In this document: positions 1 to 5,345 of the stretch, one piece after another
Layout: every line of letters starts with the position of its first letter
Position numbering within the stretch: position 1 is the stretch's first letter
Assembly (NCBI GenBank): GCA_934662925.1
Contig: CAKUKL010000037.1
Location: 1 to 9,783, forward strand
Origin: an uncultured Oscillospiraceae bacterium
GTDB taxonomy: Bacteria > Bacillota > Clostridia > Oscillospirales > Oscillospiraceae
Reading direction: 5' to 3'
DNA: 9,783 nucleotides
Translations under genes and position numbers: made by a program
Notes under the pieces: model-generated
Told to the model about the DNA's origin: nothing
What the model saw: only the letters and a program-made list of their open reading frames with translations
The model's database searches: none

Positions 1-1
1 C

Positions 2-1378
2 TCCATGCGCATCTGCGGCAGCGACTTTATCCCCGGCTCCAACACCAACGCGGAGTGGGCGGCCTTCGCCCCGCTGGCCGAGGCGGCGGGGGTGGATATG
101 CTGAACGTGACGGTGGGCTGGCACGAGAGCCGGGTGCCCCAGATCACCGGCGAGGTGGCGTGGGGCGGCCTGACCTACACAGGAAAGGCCATCCGGGAGG
201 CGGTGCACATCCCCGTGGCCATCGGCGGCCGGGTGAACCGGCCGGAGACGGCGGAAGAGGTGCTGGCGCTGGGCTACGGCGACCTTGTGACCATGGGCCG
301 GGCTATGCTGGCCGACGCGGAGTGGGCCAACAAGGCCGCGGAGGGCCGGGAGGACGAGATCCGGCCCTGCATGGGGTGCAATCAGGGCTGCCTTGCCAAC
401 ACCTTCTTCGACCGGCCCATCACCTGCCTTGTCAACCCCCTGTGCGGCACCCACGAGGAGGTGGAGTTGCCCCCGGCGGCGGAAAAGAAGAACATCCTCG
501 TGCTGGGCGGCGGCCCGGCGGGCTGCGAAACGGCCTTCCGCCTTGCCCAGCGGGGGCATCGTGTGACGCTGTGGGAGAAGTCCGGCGAGCTGGGCGGCCA
601 GCTGAAGCTGGCCCGGATGCTGCCCTCCCGGGGGGATTTCGGCGGGCTCATCGCCTATTACGAGACCAATCTGCCCCGGCTGGGGGTGAAGATCGAGCTG
701 AACCACGAGGGAACGGCGGAGGAGATCGCCGCCGCGGGCTTTGACGACGTGGTGGTGGCCGTGGGCGGCACGCCCAACAAGACGGAGCTGCCGGTGAAGG
801 AAAACCACGTGCCGGTGGTCACGTCCACTCAGGTCATCCGGAAGGAGGCCTTCCCCGGGGCCAGAGTGGTGGTGGTGGGCGGCAGCTACATCGGCGTGGA
901 GACCGCGCGGCTGCTGGCCCGGCAGGGTTCCCTGTCCCCGGAGCAGCTGTTCCACCTGTCCGTCAACCACGCGGAGACGCCGGAGCGGCTGGAGACGCTG
1001 CTGAACAGCTCCGCCCGGCAGGTGTGGCTGGTGGAGAAGGGGCCGAAGATCGGCTTCGGCTACGAGAGCGGCACCGCGTGGCCCGCGCTGGGCGAGCTGG
1101 GCCGTCTGGGCGTGAAGATGATGAAGAACACCTGCGTCACCGCCGTGGAGGTGGATGGCGTCCGCTGCCGGGTGACGGACAAGGAGGGGAACGTCAGCGA
1201 GGTGTTCCTCCCCTGCGACACGGTGGTGACCGCCACCGGCGTCGATCCGGACGGCCTGATGGCCGGAAAGCTGGTCAGGATGCTGCTGAAGGGCGTCAGC
1301 TCCGTGGGCAACGCCGCCGGGCTGAACCGGGCCATCGGCGCCATCTGGTCCGGCGCGCAGGTCGGGTGCAGTCTGTAA
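2..1378 (+). CDS. NADH:flavin oxidoreductase / FAD-dependent oxidoreductase of the 2,4-dienoyl-CoA reductase type (5' truncated by window edge)
   Basis: This is the C-terminal 458 codons of a fused flavoenzyme; the start lies outside the window, and the ATG at 5 is internal because the first residues are already mid-TIM-barrel. The first ~110 visible residues are the end of the FMN-binding old-yellow-enzyme barrel (GRAMLADAEW near 98-107). Then comes the 4Fe-4S cysteine pattern CxxCxxxC plus a fourth Cys 12 residues on (C122, C125, C129, C141, counting from the ATG at 5). A FAD-binding Rossmann motif (GGGPAGCE, ~168-175) and a second dinucleotide motif (VVVGGSYIGVETA, ~288-300) follow. The family (FadH, trimethylamine dehydrogenase, 2-enoate reductases, bile-acid BaiCD/BaiH) passes electrons from NAD(P)H through FAD and the cluster to FMN to reduce enones or enoyl groups. 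The substrate cannot be told from sequence. A helical insert (~306-340) interrupts the second Rossmann domain. The end is SGAQVGCSL then TAA. Confidence 0.9.
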   Translation, partial: SMRICGSDFIPGSNTNAEWAAFAPLAEAAGVDMLNVTVGWHESRVPQITGEVAWGGLTYTGKAIREAVHIPVAIGGRVNRPETAEEVLALGYGDLVTMGRAMLADAEWANKAAEGREDEIRPCMGCNQGCLANTFFDRPITCLVNPLCGTHEEVELPPAAEKKNILVLGGGPAGCETAFRLAQRGHRVTLWEKSGELGGQLKLARMLPSRGDFGGLIAYYETNLPRLGVKIELNHEGTAEEIAAAGFDDVVVAVGGTPNKTELPVKENHVPVVTSTQVIRKEAFPGARVVVVGGSYIGVETARLLARQGSLSPEQLFHLSVNHAETPERLETLLNSSARQVWLVEKGPKIGFGYESGTAWPALGELGRLGVKMMKNTCVTAVEVDGVRCRVTDKEGNVSEVFLPCDTVVTATGVDPDGLMAGKLVRMLLKGVSSVGNAAGLNRAIGAIWSGAQVGCSL

Positions 1379-1410
1379 ACAAAAAAGAAAACTCCCGGCA
1401 GCCGTCGTCG

Positions 1411-1470
1411 CAGTCCCTGACACCAAGTTCCGTTTCCCGCAAGCGGAAAACTTCACGGATGTCAGGACTG
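1411..1470. repeat. Imperfect inverted repeat (long hairpin)
   Basis: Outer arms CAGTCCCTGACACC (1411-1424) and GGATGTCAGGACTG (1457-1470) are complementary apart from one bulge and one mismatch. The middle can fold further through AAGTT/AACTT and an inner CCGC/GCGG pairing around position 1440. It could be part of the downstream transcript end of the oxidoreductase gene or a small palindromic repeat; nothing in the sequence decides. Confidence 0.5.
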
Positions 1471-1477
1471 CTCCTCT

Positions 1478-1503
1478 CCCCACAAGGCTGTCGCCTTGCG
1501 GGG
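1478..1503. terminator. GC-rich hairpin, weak terminator candidate
   Basis: Arms CCCCACAAGGC (1478-1488) and GCCTTGCGGGG (1493-1503) pair with a single A-C mismatch and a TGTC loop. On the plus strand it is followed only by GCCCCATTTT, so the U-tract is displaced and short. It could contribute to ending the oxidoreductase transcript, but it is not a canonical intrinsic terminator. Confidence 0.35.
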
Positions 1504-1538
1504 GCCCCATTTTGCCATGAGGTTACCAACACAAGCAA

Positions 1539-1571
1539 AAACTCCCGGCAGTCGTTGACTGCCGGGAGTTT
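1539..1571. terminator. Strong bidirectional intrinsic terminator after ribU
   Basis: A perfect 15-bp stem (1539-1553 with 1557-1571) closes a 3-nt GTT loop. On the minus strand the stem continues into TTTTTGCTTGT, fitting the end of the ribU transcript, whose stop codon is about 50 nt away. On the plus strand it is followed by TTTGTTGTTG, so it may also stop read-through from the oxidoreductase gene into antisense ribU. Confidence 0.85.
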
Positions 1572-1622
1572 GTTGTTGAAAAGAACGTCTTTTTCAGAAA
1601 TGCGGGCACTTCTGAAAGCTCA

Positions 1623-2258
1623 TCACTTCCGCCCGTGGAGAATGGGGGAGAGGGGCTTGTAGATGAGGAAGCACACCAGCGCGGTGAGCAGGCCCTTTAC
1701 CAGATTGAAGGGCATATTGAAGACCAGCAGGCACTCCAGCAGGCCGTTGGTGGAGGGGCGGATGGCCTGATACATGCCGATGATGGCGGGCAGGGGCAGG
1801 GAGTAGAACACCACGTAGGCGGGGTAGGAGATGAAGTAGTTGATGGGCACGGAGACGACGGCCATGACGACCGCGCCGATGAGGGAGCCGAGAACGGCGC
1901 CCTTGCGGTTCTTGTGGAACTTGTAGATCAGGCCGGCGGGCAGGCAGAAGGACGCGCCCAGCAGGAAGTTGCACAGCTCGCCCGCACCGTTGGTGCTGGT
2001 GATGAACAGGTGCAGCAGGTTCTTCACCAGACAGACCACCACGCCGTACACGGGGCCGAGGGCGAAGGAGGCCAGCAGAGCGGGCAGCTCGGAAAAGTCC
2101 ATTTTTACGAAGGCGGGGATGAAGGGCACGGAGAAGTCCAGGAACATCAGGACGAAGGCCACGGCGGCCAGCATGGCGCACATGGCGATGGCCCGGGCGT
2201 TGAGACGGCGGGCGGGACGGGCGGAGCTGGTGACAGAAGCGGTTTTGGGTTCAGACAT
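1623..2258 (-). CDS. ribU: RibU, riboflavin-specific S component of an ECF transporter
   Basis: This 211-residue membrane protein is the substrate-binding S component that captures riboflavin and works with the shared ECF module (T protein plus two ATPases), which is not in this window. After a short polar N-terminus (1-24) it is almost continuously hydrophobic, with five or six membrane helices. Recognisable RibU features are KMDFSELPALLA (~52-63), GPVYGVVVCLVKN (~68-80) and GELCNFLLG (~93-101). Length is normal for the family (about 190-210). The ATG is preceded by AGGAGG at 2267-2272, 8 nt away. The FMN riboswitch immediately upstream supports the riboflavin assignment independently of the protein motifs. 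It is transcribed alone and ends at the strong hairpin at 1539-1571. Confidence 0.9.
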   Translation of the reverse strand: MSEPKTASVTSSARPARRLNARAIAMCAMLAAVAFVLMFLDFSVPFIPAFVKMDFSELPALLASFALGPVYGVVVCLVKNLLHLFITSTNGAGELCNFLLGASFCLPAGLIYKFHKNRKGAVLGSLIGAVVMAVVSVPINYFISYPAYVVFYSLPLPAIIGMYQAIRPSTNGLLECLLVFNMPFNLVKGLLTALVCFLIYKPLSPILHGRK

Positions 2259-2285
2259 AATAAAAACCTCCTATGAAATATGAAA

Positions 2286-2310
2286 CACCTGAAAGCCTGT
2301 CTTTCAGGTG
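2286..2310 (-). terminator. Attenuator hairpin between FMN riboswitch and ribU
   Basis: A perfect 10-bp stem, CACCTGAAAG (2301-2310, minus strand) with CTTTCAGGTG (2286-2295), closes a 5-nt loop and is followed on the minus strand by TGTTTCATATTTC, a T-rich run. It lies between the riboswitch aptamer and the ribU ribosome-binding site, which is where an FMN-controlled premature terminator is expected. The U-tract is interrupted, so strength is uncertain. Confidence 0.7.
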
Positions 2311-2337
2311 CAACACATAACATGGGAGGAGCTGCAC

Positions 2338-2450
2338 ATCTTCTTCCATCCGGACTATAACCGTTGGTCCCGGAGTTTCACCGGGTCAGCCACAAAAAAG
2401 TGGGTCGCGGACTATACCGCCAGTGGGGAATCACACCCCGCCCTGAAGAC
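2338..2450 (-). promoter_or_regulatory. FMN riboswitch (RFN element)
   Basis: Read on the minus strand, the block carries the hallmark conserved strings of the FMN aptamer in the right order: TCTTCAGGGCGGGGTG, ATTCCCCACTGGCGGTATAGT, CCGCGA, GACCCGGTGAAACTCCGGG, ACCAACGGTTATAGTC and CGGATGGAAGAAGA. The P1 arms TCTTC/GAAGA close the element. It starts about 17 nt after the predicted transcription start and precedes a hairpin and ribU. In this family FMN binding lowers expression of riboflavin uptake or synthesis genes; here the downstream hairpin suggests transcriptional attenuation. Confidence 0.95.
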
Positions 2451-2473
2451 ATGATTCATTTGTTTCTGAGCAT

Positions 2474-2501
2474 ATTATAGCAGGCCCGTAGGAAATTGCA
2501 A
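2474..2501 (-). promoter_or_regulatory. Promoter of the riboswitch-ribU transcript
   Basis: On the minus strand TTGCAA (2496-2501) and TATAAT (2474-2479) are separated by 16 bp, with a TG one base before the -10 (extended -10). The -10 is a perfect sigma-A consensus. The expected start, near 2467, is just ahead of the aptamer. Confidence 0.85.
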
Positions 2502-2545
2502 CCCCTGATTTCAAAAAAATAAAAAACAAATGTTCCATATTTCGG

Positions 2546-2574
2546 TTGACGGGGCGGGCAAAGGCCGGTACAAT
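2546..2574 (+). promoter_or_regulatory. Promoter of the SLOG-family gene
   Basis: TTGACG (2546-2551) and TACAAT (2569-2574) are spaced by 17 bp, close to the sigma-A consensus. An A/T-rich tract (about 2512-2543) directly upstream could act as an UP element. The expected start near 2581 leaves a short leader before the ATG at 2607. Confidence 0.8.
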
Positions 2575-2606
2575 GGTGGTACGAAGGACGAAAGGGGGGA
2601 CCGGCG

Positions 2607-3146
2607 ATGGATCTGGAGCGGGAGCACACCTGCTGCTTTACAGGGCACCGGCCCGACAAGCTGCCATGGGGGACGGACGAGCGGGACCCCCGGTGCGCGG
2701 CGCTGAAGCGGAGCATCGCCCGGGAGCTGGAGGGTCTGTACCTCCGGGGCTACCGGCATTTCATCTCCGGCATGGCCCGGGGGAGCGACCTCTACTTTGC
2801 CGAGGCGGTGCTGGAGCTGAAGGAAAAATACCCGGCGGTGACGCTGGAGGGGGCGGTGCCCTGCCAGAGTCAGGCCGACCGCTGGCCGGAGGGGGAGCGG
2901 GCCCGGTGGCGGAGCATCCTCGACCGGTGCGACCTCGAGACCATGGTGCAGCAGAATTACGACCGCTGGTGCATGCATCGGCGGGACCGGTACATGGTGG
3001 ACCGGTCGGCGGCCATTCTGGCGGCTTTTGACGGGACGCCGGGGGGGACCATGTATACGTTGAATTACGCAATGGATAAAAAGTTGGAAATATTACTGCT
3101 CGACCTCAACAAACCGGAGGGGGCGGCCACACGGCTGACGCTGTGA
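2607..3146 (+). CDS. SLOG-fold protein of the YpsA/DUF1273 family
   Basis: This 179-residue soluble protein matches the YpsA (DUF1273) group of the SLOG nucleotide-binding superfamily. Visible signature blocks, in order, are CCFTGHRPDKLPWG (9-22), RHFISGMARGSDLYFAE (~50-66), a mid-region PCQSQADRW (~84-92), and CMHRRDRYMVDRS followed by DGTPGGTMYT (~121-150). The GMARG and GGT glycine loops are the family's presumed ligand-binding sites, for nucleotides or related ligands. Biochemical function is not settled; B. subtilis YpsA has been linked to cell division and stress. The ATG at 2607 has the G-rich ribosome-binding site AAAGGGGGGA (2591-2600) at usual spacing. It has its own promoter and lies 71 bp before the XRE gene, with no obvious terminator between. 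Confidence 0.85.
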   Translation: MDLEREHTCCFTGHRPDKLPWGTDERDPRCAALKRSIARELEGLYLRGYRHFISGMARGSDLYFAEAVLELKEKYPAVTLEGAVPCQSQADRWPEGERARWRSILDRCDLETMVQQNYDRWCMHRRDRYMVDRSAAILAAFDGTPGGTMYTLNYAMDKKLEILLLDLNKPEGAATRLTL

Positions 3147-3153
3147 GCGGTCT

Positions 3154-3182
3154 ACCGGCGGTAGATTGACAGGACCGGCGGT
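3154..3182. promoter_or_regulatory. Paired 9-bp dyads flanking a -35 box, candidate operator
   Basis: ACCGGCGGT occurs at 3154-3162 and again at 3174-3182. Each copy is a near-perfect dyad (ACC-GGC-GGT), and the first extends to TCTACC/GGTAGA arms (3151-3165). Centres are 20 bp apart, about two helical turns, and they bracket TTGACA (3166-3171). This geometry suits a dimeric repressor such as the XRE protein encoded just downstream. Confidence 0.45.
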
Positions 3183-3195
3183 GGAATGTTACCCT
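3166..3195 (+). promoter_or_regulatory. Candidate promoter of the XRE regulator gene
   Basis: TTGACA (3166-3171) is a perfect -35. The -10 is weak: TTACCC (3189-3194, 17-bp spacing) or TACCCT (3190-3195, 18-bp spacing). The poor -10 makes the call tentative, though the position 23-52 bp ahead of the start codon is suitable. Confidence 0.45.
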
Positions 3196-3217
3196 CAGAA
3201 CGAAGGGAGGCGGCGGT

Positions 3218-3883
3218 ATGGATGTGGAAAAGACCGGGCGCTTCATCGCCGCGCGGCGGCGGGAGTTGGGGCTGAGCCAGCAGGAGCTGGCGGAGCGGCT
3301 CCATGTGACGAACAAGGCGGTCAGCAAGTGGGAGACGGGGCGCAGTCTGCCCGACGGGGCCACGCTGGCGCCGCTGGCCGAAGCGCTGGGGGTCACGGCG
3401 GACGAGCTGCTGGCCGGGGAAAAGTCCGGCGGGCAGAACAATAAGGCGGAGCCGCGGCCTGCCCGTACGGTGCCGCCGGAGGGCTGGCCCGAACCCGAAA
3501 AAAAGCTCATGACCGTCTGGCAGGCCCGTGCCAAGGGGGCGGAGCAGGAGAACCGCCGGTGGGTCGGGCGGATCATGCAGTGGGCCGGGTGGCTCATCCT
3601 GCTGGCGCAGGCGATCTTCCTGTTCCGGCGGGAGTACATATACATGCTGGGCGACAGCACGGCGCTGAACGCCGTCCCAGTGGAGCAGTGGCAGATCACC
3701 CGTCTGCCCGGGCTGGTGATCTATGCGGCGGGCGAGGCCCGGGCGGTGGTCCTGCGGGGGCTGCTGGGATACTGGGTGTCCGTCCCGGCGGCGGGGCTGC
3801 TGACGCTGGGGGCCGCGGCTCTCATCATCGCCGGAACGGTGAAGAAGCGCCGGGCGGAGCGGGAAGCGCGGGAGCGCCTGTGA
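3218..3883 (+). CDS. XRE-family transcriptional regulator with two membrane helices
   Basis: This 221-residue protein begins with a helix-turn-helix domain of the Xre/Cro type (~7-62): IAARRRELGLSQQELAERL, then VTNKAVSKWETGRSLPD and LAEALGVTADELL, all typical of Firmicutes phage-type repressors. A polar linker (~66-115) leads to a membrane helix at ~117-136 (rich in W, L, I, A) and a second at ~186-207, then a short basic tail (KKRRAEREARERL). The DNA-binding domain would be cytoplasmic and tethered to the membrane. HTH proteins with C-terminal membrane helices are common in Clostridia, mostly of unknown function. The ATG follows GAAGGGAGG (3202-3210) by 7 nt. A dyad pair in the promoter suggests autoregulation. 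The signal and targets cannot be told from sequence. Confidence 0.85.
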   Translation: MDVEKTGRFIAARRRELGLSQQELAERLHVTNKAVSKWETGRSLPDGATLAPLAEALGVTADELLAGEKSGGQNNKAEPRPARTVPPEGWPEPEKKLMTVWQARAKGAEQENRRWVGRIMQWAGWLILLAQAIFLFRREYIYMLGDSTALNAVPVEQWQITRLPGLVIYAAGEARAVVLRGLLGYWVSVPAAGLLTLGAAALIIAGTVKKRRAEREARERL

Positions 3884-3920
3884 CGCGCGAAAAAATCGAC
3901 CGTTCCGCCGGAAAAAGCAG

Positions 3921-3949
3921 TTGACAAGGGCCGGACGGTCTGGTATACT
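3921..3949 (+). promoter_or_regulatory. Promoter of the infC-rpmI-rplT operon
   Basis: TTGACA (3921-3926) and TATACT (3944-3949) are spaced by exactly 17 bp, a near-perfect sigma-A promoter as expected for a ribosomal operon. Transcription should start near 3956, leaving a leader of about 155 nt before infC. A dyad (GACCGT at 3898-3903, ACGGTC at 3935-3940) is centred on the -35. Confidence 0.9.
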
Positions 3950-3955
3950 ATCAAC

Positions 3956-4093
3956 GCAAAACAAAGCAGGAATGGCACCGCCGTCCTCACCTCCAGCTCA
4001 CGCAAAGAGGTCAACATTGAAGAATTCACGCAGTTTCGGCGTGTGTTTCATTGTGGATGTGGGTGCTGTTTCGCGCCCACATTTTTGTTTTTT
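3956..4093 (+). promoter_or_regulatory. infC operon leader, candidate L20-type attenuator
   Basis: The transcribed leader holds a small hairpin CACGC/GCGTG (4027-4031, 4039-4043) and then a full intrinsic terminator (4058-4093) ending one base before the infC ribosome-binding site. In Bacillus and relatives, L20 represses this operon by binding the leader and promoting termination. The position, gene order and terminator fit that model. The GGTGC in the terminator's left arm can alternatively pair with GCACC at 3975-3979, a possible antiterminating contact. I did not verify the L20-binding fold itself. Confidence 0.6.
4058..4093 (+). terminator. Leader terminator upstream of infC
   Basis: TGTGGGTGC (4058-4066) pairs with GCGCCCACA (4073-4081), one G-U pair, loop TGTTTC, followed by TTTTTGTTTTTT (4082-4093). 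This is a textbook intrinsic terminator placed between promoter and gene, so it must be regulated or leaky for infC, rpmI and rplT to be made. Confidence 0.85.
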
Positions 4094-4094
4094 C

Positions 4095-4112
4095 AGGAGG
4101 TGCTTTGCCATA
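4095..4112 (+). promoter_or_regulatory. infC ribosome-binding site selecting an AUA start
   Basis: AGGAGG (4095-4100) lies 9 nt before an in-frame ATA (4110-4112). The nearest in-frame ATG (4119) is 18 nt away, too far for normal initiation. No in-frame GTG or TTG lies at a better distance. Confidence 0.75.
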
Positions 4113-4637
4113 GCTAACATGACCCATCAAATCAACGAAGAGATCCGGGACCGGGAGGTCCGGCTCATCGGCGCCGACGGCAGCCAGCTGGGCGTTATGT
4201 CCGCCGCCGAGGCCCAGCATCACGCCGACGAGGCGGGGCTGGATCTGGTGAAGATCTCTCCCACGGCAACTCCTCCCGTGTGCAAGCTTATGGACTACGG
4301 CAAGTTCAAGTTTGAGCAGGCCAAGCGGGACAAGGAAGCCAAGAAGAACCAGCACGTGGTGGAGATCAAAGAGGTGCGCATGTCCCCCGGCATTGACATC
4401 GGCGACTTCAACACCAAGCTGCGCAACGCCCAGAAGTTTCTGGGCGAGGGCAACCGGGTGAAGGTCACCGTCCGGTTCCGCGGCCGCGAGATGGCCCACA
4501 CCGACATTGGCAAGAAGCTGCTGCTGGATTTCGCCGAGCAGTGCAGCGAGCTGGCCGTACTGGACAAGGAGCCCAAGCTGGAGGGCCGGCACATGAGCAT
4601 GTTCCTCTCCGCCAGGAGCACCAAGACCAACAAGTAA
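4110..4637 (+). CDS. infC: Translation initiation factor IF-3 (apparent AUA start)
   Basis: IF-3 binds the 30S subunit, prevents premature 50S joining and checks the start codon-initiator tRNA pairing. The product is 175 residues from the AUA, or 172 from the ATG at 4119. It has the N-terminal domain (INEEIRDREVRLIGADG, then the conserved LDLVKISP and PPVCKLMDYGKFKFEQ), a lysine-rich linker helix (AKRDKEAKKNQ), and the C-terminal domain (KEVRMSPGIDIGDFNTK, VKVTVRFRGREMAH). Length is typical. The reading frame is open back to a TTG at 3921, but that codon is the promoter's -35 box, so the longer start is ruled out. IF-3 genes commonly use rare start codons (AUU in E. coli) so that IF-3 represses its own translation; the AUA fits. 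First gene of infC-rpmI-rplT. Confidence 0.93.
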   Translation: MANMTHQINEEIRDREVRLIGADGSQLGVMSAAEAQHHADEAGLDLVKISPTATPPVCKLMDYGKFKFEQAKRDKEAKKNQHVVEIKEVRMSPGIDIGDFNTKLRNAQKFLGEGNRVKVTVRFRGREMAHTDIGKKLLLDFAEQCSELAVLDKEPKLEGRHMSMFLSARSTKTNK

Positions 4638-4690
4638 TCCCCCCGGCGGCTGTGCCGCCCTTCCATCAAAGTGTAAAGGAGATAACCACT

Positions 4691-4894
4691 ATGCCTAAGA
4701 TCAAGACCCACAGCGGCGCCAAGAAGCGCTTTTCGCTGACCAAGAGCGGCCGTGTCAAGCGCGGCCAGACCAAGCGCCGTCACCTGCTCAACGGTCACGG
4801 CAAGACCACCAAGCTCAAGAGAGGCCTCCGCAAGGGCGCCTATGCCGACGTGACCAATCAGGCCACCGTCAAGCGCATGATCCCTTATAAATAA
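4691..4894 (+). CDS. rpmI: 50S ribosomal protein L35
   Basis: This small, very basic 67-residue protein matches bacterial L35 throughout: MPKIKTHSGAKKRF at the start, then SGRVKRGQTKRRHLL, and the ending VKRMIPYK. L35 (bL35) is a late-assembling component of the large ribosomal subunit. The ATG at 4691 has AAAGGAG (4675-4681) 9 nt upstream. The frame is open further upstream, but those residues overlap infC and are not L35-like, so the ATG is the start. It lies 53 nt after infC and 39 nt before rplT with no terminator between, so the three genes share a transcript. Confidence 0.97.
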   Translation: MPKIKTHSGAKKRFSLTKSGRVKRGQTKRRHLLNGHGKTTKLKRGLRKGAYADVTNQATVKRMIPYK

Positions 4895-4933
4895 GCAATC
4901 AAGATTTACTCACATATAGGAGGCTGAACGACA

Positions 4934-5287
4934 ATGGCAAGAGTCAAAGGCGCAATGATGACGCGCAAGAGAAGAAATAAGGTGCTGAAGCTGGCCAAGG
5001 GCTACTGGGGCGCCAAGAGCAAGCACTTCAAGATGGCCAACGAGCAGGTCATGAAGTCCCTGACCTACGCTTACACCGGCCGCAAGCTGAAGAAGCGTGA
5101 CTTCCGTCAGCTGTGGATCGCCCGCATCAACGCCGGCTGCAAGATGAACGGCATGAACTACTCCACCTTTATGCACGGCCTGAAGCTGGCCGGCGTGGAG
5201 ATCAACCGCAAGATGCTGGCTGAGCTGGCCGTCAACGACAAGGCCGCTTTCACCCAGCTCACCGAGCTGGCCAAGAGCAAGATCTGA
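4934..5287 (+). CDS. rplT: 50S ribosomal protein L20
   Basis: L20 (bL20) is a primary 23S rRNA-binding protein needed for early large-subunit assembly and, in Firmicutes, the usual autorepressor of this operon. The 117 residues are the usual length and match the family along the whole chain: [26 protein letters not shown] at the basic N-terminal extension, then [13 protein letters not shown] in the globular domain, and an alanine-leucine-rich C-terminus. AGGAGG (4918-4923) lies 10 nt before the ATG. Last gene of the operon; a terminator follows 13 nt after the stop codon. Confidence 0.97.
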   Translation: MARVKGAMMTRKRRNKVLKLAKGYWGAKSKHFKMANEQVMKSLTYAYTGRKLKKRDFRQLWIARINAGCKMNGMNYSTFMHGLKLAGVEINRKMLAELAVNDKAAFTQLTELAKSKI

Positions 5288-5300
5288 ATTTTATAAAAAG

Positions 5301-5331
5301 TGCCCCCCAGTTATACTGGGGGGCATTTTTT
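5301..5331. terminator. Shared terminator between rplT and yycI
   Basis: A perfect 10-bp stem TGCCCCCCAG (5301-5310) / CTGGGGGGCA (5316-5325) with loop TTATA, followed by TTTTTT (5326-5331). On the minus strand the stem is followed by CTTTTTA, so the same hairpin can end the convergent walK-yycH-yycI transcript, whose last stop codon is at 5346-5348. Confidence 0.93.
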
Positions 5332-5345
5332 ATGCTTTTATCCGC

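Larger units (their letters stand above)
1388..1555. repeat. Direct repeat pair flanking a structured non-coding segment
   Basis: The 14-mer AAAACTCCCGGCAG occurs at 1388-1401 and 1538-1551; with one mismatch the match extends to 18 nt (1388-1405, 1538-1555). The second copy is the left arm of the terminator at 1539-1571; the first copy has no matching right arm. Between the copies are an imperfect 60-bp inverted repeat (1411-1470) and a hairpin (1478-1503). I read this as either an insertion or a partial duplication in the gap between the oxidoreductase gene and ribU. There is no ORF with a ribosome-binding site in the segment. Confidence 0.6.

Noticed and set aside
55..744. Plus-strand frame inside the oxidoreductase gene
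   Set aside because: Gly/Arg-rich out-of-frame translation of a well-recognised flavoenzyme.
1379..1622. Complete miniature transposon
   Set aside because: The inverted repeat is internal and imperfect, and the flanking direct repeats belong to a terminator arm, so transposition is not demonstrated.
3152..3964. A 270-codon minus-strand frame opposite the XRE gene
   Set aside because: Arg/Pro/Gln-rich shadow; the opposite strand encodes a real HTH domain with a ribosome-binding site.
3921..4109. N-terminal extension of IF-3 from TTG at 3921
   Set aside because: The TTG is the -35 box of the operon promoter, and the extension covers the leader terminator; IF-3 homologues start near the INEEIR block.
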